Notes: generated from the sequence alone by a model not told the origin. 64,000 nt of DNA from JAXLSZ01 sp046330315 (GCA_046330315.1 JAXLSZ010000004.1:372001-436000); one strand, 5' to 3'; shown: positions 20,101 through 27,870, counted from the first letter of the stretch. Made by a program: numbers and translations.

Positions 20101-20373
20101 CTCTTCGTTGCTGCCTACGCCGTCGAGACGCAGATCGCCACCCACCCGGCCAAGTACGTTCATCTCCCGAAGTTCGACGCCACTTCCAAGCGCCACGCCC
20201 GCGTCGCCGCCGCCTCGCGTGGTGCCCACGTCGCCGCTGCTGATGGCAAGGAGACCGACCAAGAGGAGGTCGACACCGCCGCGGCGGGCCTCTGGGGACT
20301 CAGCAAGGACGAAGTTGCCGGAATGCGTGAGTTCCTTGGACAGCTGACCAAGCGGGACCTTGCACGGACCTGA
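17074..20373 (+). CDS. Type IIG-like restriction-methylation fusion (N6-adenine methylase)
   Basis: The single 1099-aa polypeptide has three parts. Residues about 60-125 look like a PD-(D/E)XK nuclease: GRADAVFNRLIIEWEPPGAL with Asp81 and Glu90-x-Glu92, where the usual Lys is Glu. Residues about 380-620 are the gamma-type methylase: GQYFTPDWLAEHV, motif I DPACGTGTF (421-429) and motif IV NPPW (615-618), as in Eco57I/MmeI-class enzymes. Residues about 780-1050 resemble a target-recognition region (PLVRGTDVRRWHV, YWSMFDVGDYTLAPHKVVWK). No separate specificity, translocase, BREX or DISARM gene is nearby, so a self-contained RM enzyme is likeliest. The start is GTG 17074; no better one follows before 17236. 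Confidence 0.82.
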   Translation: MVAKRQRRGSLSSTSIPGRAKLAREARRLASAFEKAADEHEGDEAGFRDKAESALEASALKLGSPGLEKRVEMTLVTGRADAVFNRLIIEWEPPGALSGAARHPANKHAVGQVRRYVTGLAEKERREVARLAGVVSDGRFMIFARYRAGNWIVDEPVRVDQRSAQDLLISLLSAQTGRALTADNLLRDFSENLLSKQLCRALLDQLDAELGQAPEGLAAKLFDQWERLFAVATGVTGEAETLKADAKRALADAFGLRASEVDPPRALFALQTYFAVVTKLIATLALSLFVENAEWNLEDLATGPDDELLEDMVSLHQGGPFRKIGLLNVIEPDVFGWFLDGWTPAVRDNVRAASDRLKEYDPSTLHVSPEDARDLLKDLYQGLLPRPVRHALGQYFTPDWLAEHVLSRVDYEGDSTERLLDPACGTGTFVVLAIGRLRERLRVEGVKDHEALQRVLDQIAGFDIDPLAVVAARTNYVLALGPLVGAIKKPVDVPVYLADSIVGPTLDELQHGDRLVLKTAVGRFDLPVCVDTEAELRDVCDLVSAALEGDWSAEDFVKRAGRACGATVAERRILEQFFEACQRQHVAEVDGIWPRIIRNAFMPAFMEPFDVIAGNPPWVNWESLPASYRERTKPFWERAGLFVHRGMAAMLGAGKKDVAMLMSYTVTEQLLRDGGRLGFVITETVFKTAGAGQGFRRFKVGVSGPSVHVGHVDDMIDLNPFEGASNRTAVMTWTRGKPTHYPVGYTIWQRTERRGIGRHVTGAEVDAQTRRLQLVAAPVSADDPTSPWLTVPRELVSALRKVAETGEPKYSAHAGVYSGGINGIYWLSVDGQPDKNGRVPITNLHDVGKTTIPKKYGRVENELLHPLVRGTDVRRWHVRPWNHLLFVQDPKTRQGIDEATMRDRFPGALDFLAQFEPNLRARAAYKRYFSGRKKSGSPEVPYWSMFDVGDYTLAPHKVVWKDQASDFAAAVISGGDQVPLPNHKVMLVACECEEEAHYLCGMLNSIPARLFVAAYAVETQIATHPAKYVHLPKFDATSKRHARVAAASRGAHVAAADGKETDQEEVDTAAAGLWGLSKDEVAGMREFLGQLTKRDLART

Positions 20374-20601
20374 GGCAAACTCTGTCGGGCACCGCCCGCC
20401 CGCGCTCGCCGCAGTTGAGTTGGGGCTTGTAAAGGATACGCTCCAGGTCGTGTCCAGCATTGGCGGATGACTCAGGCCAGAGCATCCAACGGGCCGCTGG
20501 AGGACGAGCCTGCCTTGAAGGGGACAAAGGTGCGCGCTAAGGAAGTCCTCGATCGCGCACGAACGGAGGCGGGTGACCTGCTCCCCTCGCCTGTTGACAC
20601 C

Positions 20602-21480
20602 TCAGGCCGCTTGATTTTGTAGACGGTCGAACTCGTCCTGGGCATCCTCCCAGGTCTGCCTCACCTCCTTCGGGGTGCGGTAGCCCAGCCCCGAGTGGGG
20701 CCGGTGGTGGTAGCGGTCGACGTAGGCGCCGATCGCTGCTCTCGCGTCCTCGAGGGTCTCGTATTCGTTTCGCCAGACCTCGCGCACCTTGAGCTTGCCG
20801 AACCACGACTCGATGAAGGCCTGGCTTTCGGGATCGCGGTAGCCGCCGCGGCGGTGGGCGATCCCGAGCCCGGAGAGCACCGCCTTGAACCTGCGGGCCG
20901 TGAAGGCGGAGCCATTGTCGGTGCCGAGCACCAGCTGGCCCGCGACGATCGCGTGAGCCCTGGCAGCCCGCTCGACGAGCGCGATCGCCTCGTCGGCCCG
21001 GCAGCGCAGCTCGAGACTCCAGCCGACGATCTCCCGGGTGCAGCAGTCGATCGCCGCATTCAGGTAACACCAGCCGTGCTCGGCGACCCAGACGCTCGAC
21101 ATGTCGAGGTGCCAGAGCTGGTCGGGACGCTCGACGAGGAAGAAGCCGGGTCGACGCCTTCTCGGCTCGCGCCGGCGGCGCTGGATCAGCCGCTGCTCGC
21201 GCATCACCCGCAGGACCCGCTTGCGGTTGACGGCGATCCCCAGCTTTCGACGGGTCAGCGCCCAGACCATCCGATAGCCGTCGGTCGGGTTGGCCTTCGC
21301 CGTCTCGACGATCGCCTCCTCGATCGGGCCCTGGGGCGGGCGGCACTGCGGAGGCTTTCGGGGCTTCGGAGTCCGGTAGATCGCCTGACGGGAGATCTGC
21401 AGCACGCGCGCCACGGGCGCGACCTTGCGGCCGCGCCCGACCAGATCGCGGGCGAAGGCGACGCGCTCGGTCACTCCCAC
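20602..21480 (-). CDS. IS3 family transposase, OrfB (DDE catalytic subunit)
   Basis: The 292-aa protein is an rve-type integrase core. An HTH_21 region (PTDGYRMVWALTRRK) comes first, then the DDE triad in WHLDMSSVWV, LGTDNGSAFTA and the DPESQAFIESWFGKLK segment, and the YNHxRPH-like YHHRPHSGLGYRTP. The GTG start overlaps the end of orfA by 10 bases. No A-rich slippery run is seen at the overlap, so coupled reinitiation rather than classical -1 frameshifting may join the two proteins. The frame is intact. Confidence 0.94.
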   Translation of the reverse strand: MGVTERVAFARDLVGRGRKVAPVARVLQISRQAIYRTPKPRKPPQCRPPQGPIEEAIVETAKANPTDGYRMVWALTRRKLGIAVNRKRVLRVMREQRLIQRRRREPRRRRPGFFLVERPDQLWHLDMSSVWVAEHGWCYLNAAIDCCTREIVGWSLELRCRADEAIALVERAARAHAIVAGQLVLGTDNGSAFTARRFKAVLSGLGIAHRRGGYRDPESQAFIESWFGKLKVREVWRNEYETLEDARAAIGAYVDRYHHRPHSGLGYRTPKEVRQTWEDAQDEFDRLQNQAA

Positions 21481-21770
21481 GCCCGCAATGCTTCCCCCGC
21501 TATCTCGAGCTCGTAGGTCTTTCGACCCAGGGCCCGCTTGAGCTCGCGGATCCGCTTCTGCAGCTCCTTCTCGGCCTGGCGCTCGTCCTTGCCGGCGAGC
21601 TCCTTGAGCCCGCCCTCCAGGAGCTTGTCGCGCCAGGAGTAGAAGAGGGTCTCGGCGATCTCCGCCTCGCGGCAGACGTCGCGGACCGATCTGTCGCCGC
21701 GCAGGCCGGCCAAGACGATCTCGGCCTTCTGCTTGGCCGTGAACTTCCGGTACTTGCGTTGCTCGCTCAA
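21471..21770 (-). CDS. IS3 family transposase, OrfA (HTH subunit)
   Basis: The 99-aa protein has an HTH_Tnp_1 fold: YRKFTAKQKAEIVLAGLRG, then DVCREAEIAETLFYSWRDKLL. A C-terminal leucine-zipper-like helix follows (ELQKRIRELKRALGRKTYELE). It binds the IS ends and pairs with OrfB. About 100 bases separate its start from the proposed right end. Confidence 0.93.
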   Translation of the reverse strand: MSEQRKYRKFTAKQKAEIVLAGLRGDRSVRDVCREAEIAETLFYSWRDKLLEGGLKELAGKDERQAEKELQKRIRELKRALGRKTYELEIAGEALRAWE

Positions 21771-22021
21771 CTGCTTCTCCTTCGGAGTTGAGCGGCCGAT
21801 CCTGGGGCCCGACTCGGACGGCTTCGTCGGGCTATGCCCTCCTCGCCGTCCGAGCGATTCTCACCAGGCGGGTGTCAACGCGGCGGTGGGGAGCAGGTCA
21901 GGCCCATCGCATTCCAAGGCGGTTTGCGCTTGCTCCGTTTGGGGGCTTTGCCCCGAACTTTGCCCCAAGAAAGCGCGCTAACGTCCCTCTCGGCGCGGCC
22001 TTCGCGGGTCGCTCTCCACAA

Positions 22022-22079
22022 GGGGGGGTCAATATTCAACCGGCAGAAAGGGGTCAGTTTTCAAACGGCCTTGACACCC
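22022..22079. mobile_element. IS21-like terminal-repeat remnant
   Basis: Two imperfect direct repeats, GGGGGGTCAATATTCAACCGG and AAGGGGTCAGTTTTCAAACGG, end in TTGACACCC. This resembles the multiple repeated binding sites at the ends of IS21-family (istA/istB) elements. No istA or istB remains. The rest of 21880-22212 has no gene I can support; it looks like degenerate mobile-element debris. Confidence 0.5.
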
Positions 22080-22212
22080 TAAACTCAGCAAAAGCCGGTG
22101 AAGAAGTCCAGGCAGGCCTCACCGCTCCCCTGACATGGCGTCCGGGAGCGCACCGCCAACCGCCAGGACGCGGCGGCGCTGAGAACCGAAGCCACCGGGA
22201 AAGGCGCATGTC

Positions 22213-22299
22213 ATGACCGACATCACCAACTGGGATCTTGATCGGCGAGGCCGCAGCATGAACCGGCAGGCGGAGGCGCCACCGAGCCCAGAAGCGTGA
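22213..22299 (+). CDS. 28-aa leader ORF coupled to the FAD oxidoreductase (uncertain)
   Basis: An ATG at 22213 opens a short frame, beginning MTDITNWDLDRRGRSM, that ends in a TGA sharing bases with the GTG of the following oxidoreductase (GTGA). It may be a coupling leader peptide or debris of a lost upstream gene. No family is recognised. Confidence 0.25.
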   Translation: MTDITNWDLDRRGRSMNRQAEAPPSPEA

Positions 22300-23693
22300 G
22301 TCCCGAAGCTGAGAGCATTCGAACGCACTGGCTCGATGGCGCACTCGCCTCCGAGGGATGGCCGGAACCTGCTCCGATTCTTCAGGGGGATCTGCGGACG
22401 GACGTCTGCATCGTGGGTGGTGGATATACCGGCCTCTGGACCGCTATCCATCTCAAGGAACGCGACCCCGCCCTCGATGTCGTGGTGATCGAGCGAGACA
22501 TCTGCGGCGGCGGCGCGAGCGGGCGCAATTCCGGGTTCCTGATGAGCTGGTGGTCGAAGTACCCGACCCTGAGGACCGTGCTCGGGCGCGAGCGAGCGCT
22601 TCACCTCTGCCGGCAATCGGCTGATGCGGTCAGGAAGATCCCGGCATTCTGCGGGGAGCACGGCATCGAGGCCGGTGTCCGCCACGGCGGGTGGCTTTGG
22701 CTGGCCACCAGCCGGGCCCAGGTTGACTCCTGGGCGCGCGCCGTGAAGGCAACCGACCGCGATGGAGCAGGAGCATTTCAGGTGCTGTCTGCCGAAGAGG
22801 CTCGAGAGCGCAGCGGCTCACCGGTCGCGCTCGGAGGTGTGTTCGAGCAGACTGTCGCGACGGTGCAGCCTGCCGCATTGGCGAGAGGGCTGCGCCGGGT
22901 CGCGCTCGAGTCCGGCGTTCAGATCTTCGAGAACTCGCCGATGACGGCCCTGCGCCGCGGATCGCCCGTCGTGGTGGAGACCGGGAAGGGTGAGATCACA
23001 GCCGAGAAGGTCGTGATTGCCATGAACGCATGGGCTGCCCGGCTCGCCGAGGTGCGCCGGGCGATCGTCGTCGTTGCCACAGATGTGATGGTGACGCCGC
23101 CCGTCCCCGAGTTCGTGAGCGGGGTGCCCTGGTCCTTGGGTACGGCGATCAGCGATTCGCACCGCCTTGTGAACGTCCTTCGCAGCACCCCCGACGGCCG
23201 ACTCGAGATGAGCCGGGGTGGAGGCGGAATCGTGTTCCGCGGGCGCTTGGACAAACAGTACGACGGACGTTCCAACCGAACCGCCGAGATGATCGCTCAC
23301 CTCCATCGCATGTACCCGGAGTTGGCGGGTGAGGGGGCAGACCTCAGTTGGCGGGGGCCGATCGACTACTCGCTCGGTGGCCTGCCGTGGTTCGGGCCAC
23401 TGGGGAACAGCGCCGAGATCTTCGTCGGGGTCGGCTTCTCCGGAAACGGCGTCGGACCCTCCTACCTGGGAGCGGCCCTTCTTGCCGGCCAGGTGCTCGA
23501 GAGGGGCGACGCAGACGACGTGCTCAGGATGCCGCCCCGGGGTTCCCTTCCGCCTGAGCCCGCCAGGTACGTGGGGGGGAACCTGGTTCGGAAGGCAATC
23601 GCGCGCAAGGAGGCGCGAGAGGATTCGGGCCGCCCTCCGAGACGACTGGACGCTTGGTTGGCCGGCCTCGACCCCACCGGCTTCGTCGATTAG
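22296..23693 (+). CDS. FAD-dependent oxidoreductase (DAO/PuuB-like)
   Basis: The 465-aa protein has an N-terminal Rossmann dinucleotide site (VCIVGGGYTGLWTAIHLKE, about 37-55), the GASGRNSGF segment (about 73) near the flavin typical of DadA/PuuB-type amine and amino-acid oxidases, and a C-terminal FAD-closing motif FVGVGFSGNGVGPSYLGA. It probably oxidises a C-N bond of an amine or amino acid; the substrate is unknown. The GTG start is coupled to a 28-aa ORF. It lies immediately after the mobile-element debris. A distant paralogue is at 29259-30617. Confidence 0.87.
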   Translation: MSPEAESIRTHWLDGALASEGWPEPAPILQGDLRTDVCIVGGGYTGLWTAIHLKERDPALDVVVIERDICGGGASGRNSGFLMSWWSKYPTLRTVLGRERALHLCRQSADAVRKIPAFCGEHGIEAGVRHGGWLWLATSRAQVDSWARAVKATDRDGAGAFQVLSAEEARERSGSPVALGGVFEQTVATVQPAALARGLRRVALESGVQIFENSPMTALRRGSPVVVETGKGEITAEKVVIAMNAWAARLAEVRRAIVVVATDVMVTPPVPEFVSGVPWSLGTAISDSHRLVNVLRSTPDGRLEMSRGGGGIVFRGRLDKQYDGRSNRTAEMIAHLHRMYPELAGEGADLSWRGPIDYSLGGLPWFGPLGNSAEIFVGVGFSGNGVGPSYLGAALLAGQVLERGDADDVLRMPPRGSLPPEPARYVGGNLVRKAIARKEAREDSGRPPRRLDAWLAGLDPTGFVD

Positions 23694-23798
23694 CAGCATC
23701 ACCGACGTGCTAACGAGAAGCAGGAAGAGATCTACGTGGTCGCCGCGGGAGCGGGCGGATGAAGCTGGGCGACGAGATCGCCGATCGCCCCGCGAGCT

Positions 23799-24293
23799 TC
23801 AGCCGCTCGGTCGGTGCGGCGTCCACTCGACGTGTTCTCCGGCGTCCCACTGCTCACGCACCTCCGGCGACCAGTAGTCCACCTCGATGCGAAACCCGTC
23901 GGGGTCGAACACGAAGAAGGCGTAATAACCGGGCAGGTCCGGCTCCTCCTCGGGCGGGGAGCCGATCCGGGCACCCATATCCAGGCACCTCCGGTAAGCC
24001 TCGTCGACCTCTTCGATGCTGTCGACGGTGAAGGCCAGGTGCTCGATGCCCACCTCGTAGTAGCGGTGCTCGCCGCCGTCGGCCTTCCTCAGTCCGAGGC
24101 GGGTCTCGGGCTGGGAACCGTGCAGGTGGGGCAGGCCGAAGCCGAGGTAGACGATCTCCTCGGTACCCCTGTAGGACTCGAAGCGGCCCTCCACCTTCAA
24201 TCCCAGCGGCCCCAGCATCCCGAGATAAAAGGCAAGAGAGCGCTCCACGTCGGTGACCGCCAGGTCGATGTGGTCGATGCCGCGGACGGCCAT
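23799..24293 (-). CDS. VOC family (glyoxalase/dioxygenase-like) protein
   Basis: This 164-aa protein has one complete VOC domain: GIDHIDLAVTDVERSLAFY (metal His near residue 7), then EHLAFTVDSIEEVDEAYRR and AFFVFDPDGFRIEVDYW (metal Glu near the end). The fold supports glyoxalase I, ring-cleavage dioxygenase, epimerase or antibiotic-binding activities; which one cannot be told. The ATG at 24293 begins right at the first VOC strand; an in-frame extension to 24332 adds nothing recognisable. The neighbours are unrelated. Confidence 0.85.
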   Translation of the reverse strand: MAVRGIDHIDLAVTDVERSLAFYLGMLGPLGLKVEGRFESYRGTEEIVYLGFGLPHLHGSQPETRLGLRKADGGEHRYYEVGIEHLAFTVDSIEEVDEAYRRCLDMGARIGSPPEEEPDLPGYYAFFVFDPDGFRIEVDYWSPEVREQWDAGEHVEWTPHRPSG

Positions 24294-24419
24294 TTTGAAC
24301 CCCCTCGTGGTTGGTCGACGGACGATGCACATCGCCCTCCGGGCGACCGGGGGGGCGACCCGATTCTCCGCCGTCGCATGGCGCGAGTCAACGCCGGCCC
24401 GAGCGGCCGGGGCCAGTGC

Positions 24420-25700
24420 TCAGCAGCGCGAGCGGGGCCGGGAAAGGTCGCCGAGCAGGCGGTCGATCACGTCCGGGTCGACGGTCAGCCCCAGATGGGA
24501 GACGCCGGGGTTGTCGGTGAGGCGGAACCGGTGGCAGCGCATGCGGTGCCAGGCGCGCACCGCGTCATTGGTGATGTACTCCTGGTTGCCGTCTCCGGGG
24601 AGGGTGATGAAATCGGCCGTGGCCTCGTCGAGAACCTGGCCGACCTCAAGATCAGGCAGGACGACTCCCACCGGGGTGGGCAAGCCGGAGCCCTTCTCGG
24701 CCGAGACATCGACGTTCGGGAAGTGCTTGGCGCCGGCGAACTTCACGAATCCGAGGTAGTGCTCGGCCATCGGCCTGATCGAGCCCAGCCCGGCGTCTCG
24801 GAGGAGGCGGACCGTGTCCGCGGGCGTGTAGCTGCGGCCGGTCGACTCGTCCTTGACGACCTTCTCCCGGCGGCCGAATACGACCGGATCCGACGCGCTC
24901 ATCCAGGTCGAGGGGGAAAGGGCGATCAGGCGAGCGCTGCTGCGAGCGGCGGCCGGAGTCGTCGGCAGCGAGAACCCGGCCGGGATCTCCACCCCCGTGA
25001 AGACCCATGACCAGGTCGCACCCTGGCCCGGCAGGTTCCCCGCGATGCTGGTGAACCCCTGGACGTACTTCCGCTTCCACCGCTGCGAGACATGGGTAAG
25101 CAGGTACTGCGCGTAGAGCGGGCCGTTGGAGTGGCCGACCAGCCGGACGGGCCGATCATCGTTGCGATGCCAGGTCCGCTCGATCAGCCGCTTGGTCCGG
25201 GCAAGGAAGCCCCCCAGGTCGGGCGTCAACCTGAAGTCGTAGCCCGCCACCACGAGGTCGCGGTCGGCCTCGTACCCGGCCGACTCGAGGGCGGCGTAGA
25301 GGCCTCCGTACACCGGCGCGCTCGAGGTCTGCCCGTAGTGCGGGATCGACACCTTGACGCCCGGCGGGAGCGAGAAGCGCCGCGGGAACGGCAGGCGCGG
25401 GTTGCTCCGCCAGCGAGGGGTGAGCAGCCGGTCGCGGCAGACCTGGCCGAAGGTGGCGCCCGGGTCGGCCGGGAGCCCATCCTCGAAGGAGCCCGAACGC
25501 GGGCAGCCCTTGACGCTCGTCTGGTCGTGGACGGTGACGCGGAGCGTCGTGGTGCCGTAGCCCGGGAAGAAGACGACCGGAGTCGGCGCCGTCGCGGTCC
25601 GGGCCGGGTGGGGAGCGAGGGCGAGGGCGGTCGTCGCCGCAAGGCAGACGGCGGCGCAGAGGCGAAGCGCTGCGCCTGTGCGACTCTCGATCCCGGCCAC
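24420..25700 (-). CDS. Secreted LCAT-like lipase/acyltransferase
   Basis: The 426-aa protein has a signal peptide (about 1-36, ending near ARTATA) and an alpha/beta-hydrolase fold related to lecithin:cholesterol acyltransferase. Early FFPGYGTT may form the oxyanion region, YDFRLTPD is typical of LCAT, the nucleophile is Ser191 in GHSNGPLYAQYL, the likely Asp is in ITLPGDGNQ, and the His is in VSHLGL near the C-terminus. Cys pairs (about 66/88) suit an exported enzyme. It probably acts on lipids outside the cell. It is divergent from the DUF1801 gene. Confidence 0.8.
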   Translation of the reverse strand: MAGIESRTGAALRLCAAVCLAATTALALAPHPARTATAPTPVVFFPGYGTTTLRVTVHDQTSVKGCPRSGSFEDGLPADPGATFGQVCRDRLLTPRWRSNPRLPFPRRFSLPPGVKVSIPHYGQTSSAPVYGGLYAALESAGYEADRDLVVAGYDFRLTPDLGGFLARTKRLIERTWHRNDDRPVRLVGHSNGPLYAQYLLTHVSQRWKRKYVQGFTSIAGNLPGQGATWSWVFTGVEIPAGFSLPTTPAAARSSARLIALSPSTWMSASDPVVFGRREKVVKDESTGRSYTPADTVRLLRDAGLGSIRPMAEHYLGFVKFAGAKHFPNVDVSAEKGSGLPTPVGVVLPDLEVGQVLDEATADFITLPGDGNQEYITNDAVRAWHRMRCHRFRLTDNPGVSHLGLTVDPDVIDRLLGDLSRPRSRC

Positions 25701-25799
25701 CTTCCGATCCTAATCGAGCGCTTGGACCCTCTCCACCCGTAATCTGCCGGATCCAGGTTCGGGACAGGGGCCGGCGATCGAGGTTTCGGGAGGACAGAC

Positions 25800-26210
25800 G
25801 TGACGGATCGGGATTCGAGCGAGGGAAAGTCGGCCTCCGCGCTGATCGACGCGAGGATCGCCGAGCTGGGGGACTGGCGCGGGGAAACGCTGAGCCGGAT
25901 GCGCGGGTTGATCAGGGAGGCCGACCCCGGCGTGGTGGAGGAGTGGAAGTGGCGGACGCCGACCTTCTCGCACGGAGGGATCGTCTGCACCGCGGAGACC
26001 TACAAGTCGAAGGTGAAGCTGACCTTCGCGAAGGGGGCCTCGCTCGAGGACCCGGCGGGGCTGTTCAACTCGAGCCTCGAAGGAAGGGTGAGGCGCGCGA
26101 TCGACATCGGCGAGGGCGAGGAGCCGGACGCGGACGCCTTCAGGGAGCTGTTCCGGGCCGCGGTGGCCCTCAACACCTCGGGCGGCGGGCAAGGGGCGGC
26201 GCGACCCTAG
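25800..26210 (+). CDS. DUF1801 (YdhG/YjhG-like) domain protein
   Basis: This 136-aa cytoplasmic protein has the DUF1801 pattern: a helix LSRMRGLIREADPGVVEEWKW, then TPTFSHGGIVCTAETYKSKVKLTFAKGASL and a C-terminal helical part. Members of the family have been linked to intracellular iron chaperoning, but function is poorly established. GTG start with GGAGG 7 bases upstream (25791-25795). Its end overlaps the convergent neighbour by 4 bases. Confidence 0.82.
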   Translation: MTDRDSSEGKSASALIDARIAELGDWRGETLSRMRGLIREADPGVVEEWKWRTPTFSHGGIVCTAETYKSKVKLTFAKGASLEDPAGLFNSSLEGRVRRAIDIGEGEEPDADAFRELFRAAVALNTSGGGQGAARP

Positions 26211-26701
26211 CGGTCGAGGGCGTCCCGGATCCGCTGCTCCCGGGTCATCGCGGCCGGGTCCGCCGCCGCCGGTTCGGCCGCACCGCCCGACTGCTCGACG
26301 TAGTCGTAGAGGCGGTCGGCGTGTTCGCCGAAGAGCGCCATGATGTGGAACTTGACGTCGCCGAAGACCAGCGCCTTCTTGGCCCTGCGGAGCTCCGCCT
26401 CGCCGATGGGGACCTTGAGGACGACATCCCCGACGTCGAGCAGGCGCGCGCCGGAGAGCTTCATCGCGTAGAGGTTGCGGTCGGTTGCAACGAGAAGGTG
26501 GGGCCCCGCGCTCACCTCGGAGCGATAGGGGAACCCGAGCTGGGAGCTGACCAGTGCGGAGGTGCCGACCGCGCTGGCGTTGGCGGCCGCGGATTGCCCG
26601 GTCTGGGTCTGGACGATCTCACGGATCGGCTCGCCGTCCTCGAGGTTCGCCGCCGCCCCGGCGCTGAGCTTCGCCACCCTCTTCTTCCGCCCGCCCAGCA
26701 T
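26207..26701 (-). CDS. Conserved-looking hypothetical protein (PH-like?)
   Basis: The 164-aa soluble protein has mostly beta-strands in the middle (HLLVATDRNLYAMKL, DVVLKVPIGEAELRRAKKALVFGD) and a helical C-terminus ending in EQRIRDALDR. The pattern loosely resembles a small PH-like or bPH domain, but I cannot assign a family. The ATG at 26701 (MLGGRKKRVAKL) was chosen because the upstream extension is low-complexity and overlaps a direct-repeat region. Confidence 0.55.
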   Translation of the reverse strand: MLGGRKKRVAKLSAGAAANLEDGEPIREIVQTQTGQSAAANASAVGTSALVSSQLGFPYRSEVSAGPHLLVATDRNLYAMKLSGARLLDVGDVVLKVPIGEAELRRAKKALVFGDVKFHIMALFGEHADRLYDYVEQSGGAAEPAAADPAAMTREQRIRDALDR

Positions 26702-26753
26702 CCTGCACAGTCTCGCCCCATCAGCCGGCGCTGTCAACAGGGAGGAAGAGGGC

Positions 26754-26831
26754 GAGGCGACCGGCCAGGCCGCTGCCCGGTGCCCCGCGCGGGCCGGGGC
26801 GAGGTGACCCGCCAAGCCGCTGCCCGGTGCC
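26754..26831. repeat. Direct repeat of 31 bp, 47-bp period
   Basis: Bases 26754-26784 and 26801-26831 match at 28 of 31 positions, sharing CCGCTGCCCGGTGCC. They lie in the divergent gap between the hypothetical gene and the acyltransferase, upstream of a TAGAGT hexamer (26836-26841). Confidence 0.7.
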
Positions 26832-26861
26832 TCAATAGAGTGTCCCGCCTGGAGCGAGGCA

Positions 26862-27728
26862 TTGGGCGAGCGGTTCACACCGGGCCGGGCGGAGGTGATG
26901 GCGGGCAAGGCCCTGCTCTCCCCCTGGCGGGCCTTGACCGACCCGCGCATAGACGGGTTCGAGAACCTGCCCGCCACGGGCGGCTACCTGCTGGTGGGCA
27001 ACCACACCACGCTCGGCGTGCTCGACGTGCCGTTCCTGGTGCTCGGCATCTTCGAGCGCACCGGCGTGATGGTGCGCTCGCTCGGGGAGCACCAGCACTT
27101 CCGGGTCCCGCTCTGGCGCGATCTGCTGACCGCGTTCGGCGCCGTGGACGGAAGCAGGGAGAACGCCCGGCGGATGATGCGAAACGGCGAGCCGATCCTC
27201 GTCTTCCCCGGCGGCGGGCGCGAGGTGGCGCGACGACGCGGCGACTACTACCCGCTCGTCTGGCGGGAGAGGATCGGATTCGCCCGCCTCGCGCTGGAGG
27301 CCGGCTACCCGATCGCCCCCTTCTCGATGATCGGGGTGGACGACATGTGGGACGTCGTCGCGGATGCCGACGACCCGCTCCTCGCGCCGGCCCGGGCGCT
27401 GGCCCGCAGGGTCGGGGTCAACCCCGAGATGCTCTTCCCGCTGGTCAGGGGCATCGGCCCGACGCCGATCCCGCGGCCGCAGCGAATCTACGGGAGGATC
27501 TCGGCCCCGATCGAGGCGAGCGAGTACGGCTCGGACTGGTCGGACGAGGAGGGCGCGAAGCGGCTGCGCGACGCGGTGCGCGAGGAGGTCGCCCGTGGCA
27601 TCGAGGAGCTGCTGGCCGAGCGGGCCGAGGACCCGGCGCGCCACCTCGGCCCCCGGCTCATCGGGGAGACGGTGCGCGTCACCAAGGGCCAGGCGGCCGC
27701 CTTGAGGAAGCGGCTGGACGCCCGCTGA
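26862..27728 (+). CDS. Lysophospholipid acyltransferase family protein
   Basis: The 288-aa protein has the LPLAT domain: motif I NHTTLGVLD (a variant of HX4D), motif II around GSRENARRMM, and motif III FPGGGREVARRRGDYY. Such enzymes acylate glycerol-3-phosphate derivatives or other lipids at the membrane. No full transmembrane helix is evident. This resembles the actinobacterial diacylglycerol acyltransferase/PlsC-like group. The start given is TTG 26862; ATG 26898, with GGAGG 4 bases before it, is an equally good alternative. Confidence 0.82.
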   Translation: MGERFTPGRAEVMAGKALLSPWRALTDPRIDGFENLPATGGYLLVGNHTTLGVLDVPFLVLGIFERTGVMVRSLGEHQHFRVPLWRDLLTAFGAVDGSRENARRMMRNGEPILVFPGGGREVARRRGDYYPLVWRERIGFARLALEAGYPIAPFSMIGVDDMWDVVADADDPLLAPARALARRVGVNPEMLFPLVRGIGPTPIPRPQRIYGRISAPIEASEYGSDWSDEEGAKRLRDAVREEVARGIEELLAERAEDPARHLGPRLIGETVRVTKGQAAALRKRLDAR

Positions 27729-27870
27729 GCGAGCGGCCAGAGCCGGCGGGGAGGCGGCCCGGGGCCCGCGGAGCTGGCTGCGCGGGGCCGCTGCGCGTTC
27801 GATTGGGGGGCCCTGGTTCGGGTTCGGGCTCGGCTAGGGTTCCCAGGGTCCAAGAGGAAGGGGATTCGAG

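Larger units (their letters stand above)
20593..21879. mobile_element. IS3-family insertion sequence
   Basis: The element is about 1.29 kb with orfA and orfB on the minus strand. Candidate ends are the 9-bp inverted repeat GTTGACACC (20593-20601) and GGTGTCAAC (21871-21879). The size fits the family. I see no clear 3-bp target duplication, so the exact ends are uncertain. The 219-base gap between the RM gene and the left end contains no recognisable gene. Confidence 0.72.

Noticed and set aside
17074..20373. BREX PglX or DISARM methylase
   Set aside because: No BrxA/B/C/L, PglZ, DrmA/B/C or helicase genes nearby, and the protein has its own nuclease-like N-terminus, which fits a self-contained type IIG enzyme better.
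21471..21480. Programmed -1 frameshift between IS3 orfA and orfB
   Set aside because: No A-rich slippery heptamer is visible at the overlap; coupled reinitiation at GTG is at least as likely, so I did not annotate a fused protein.
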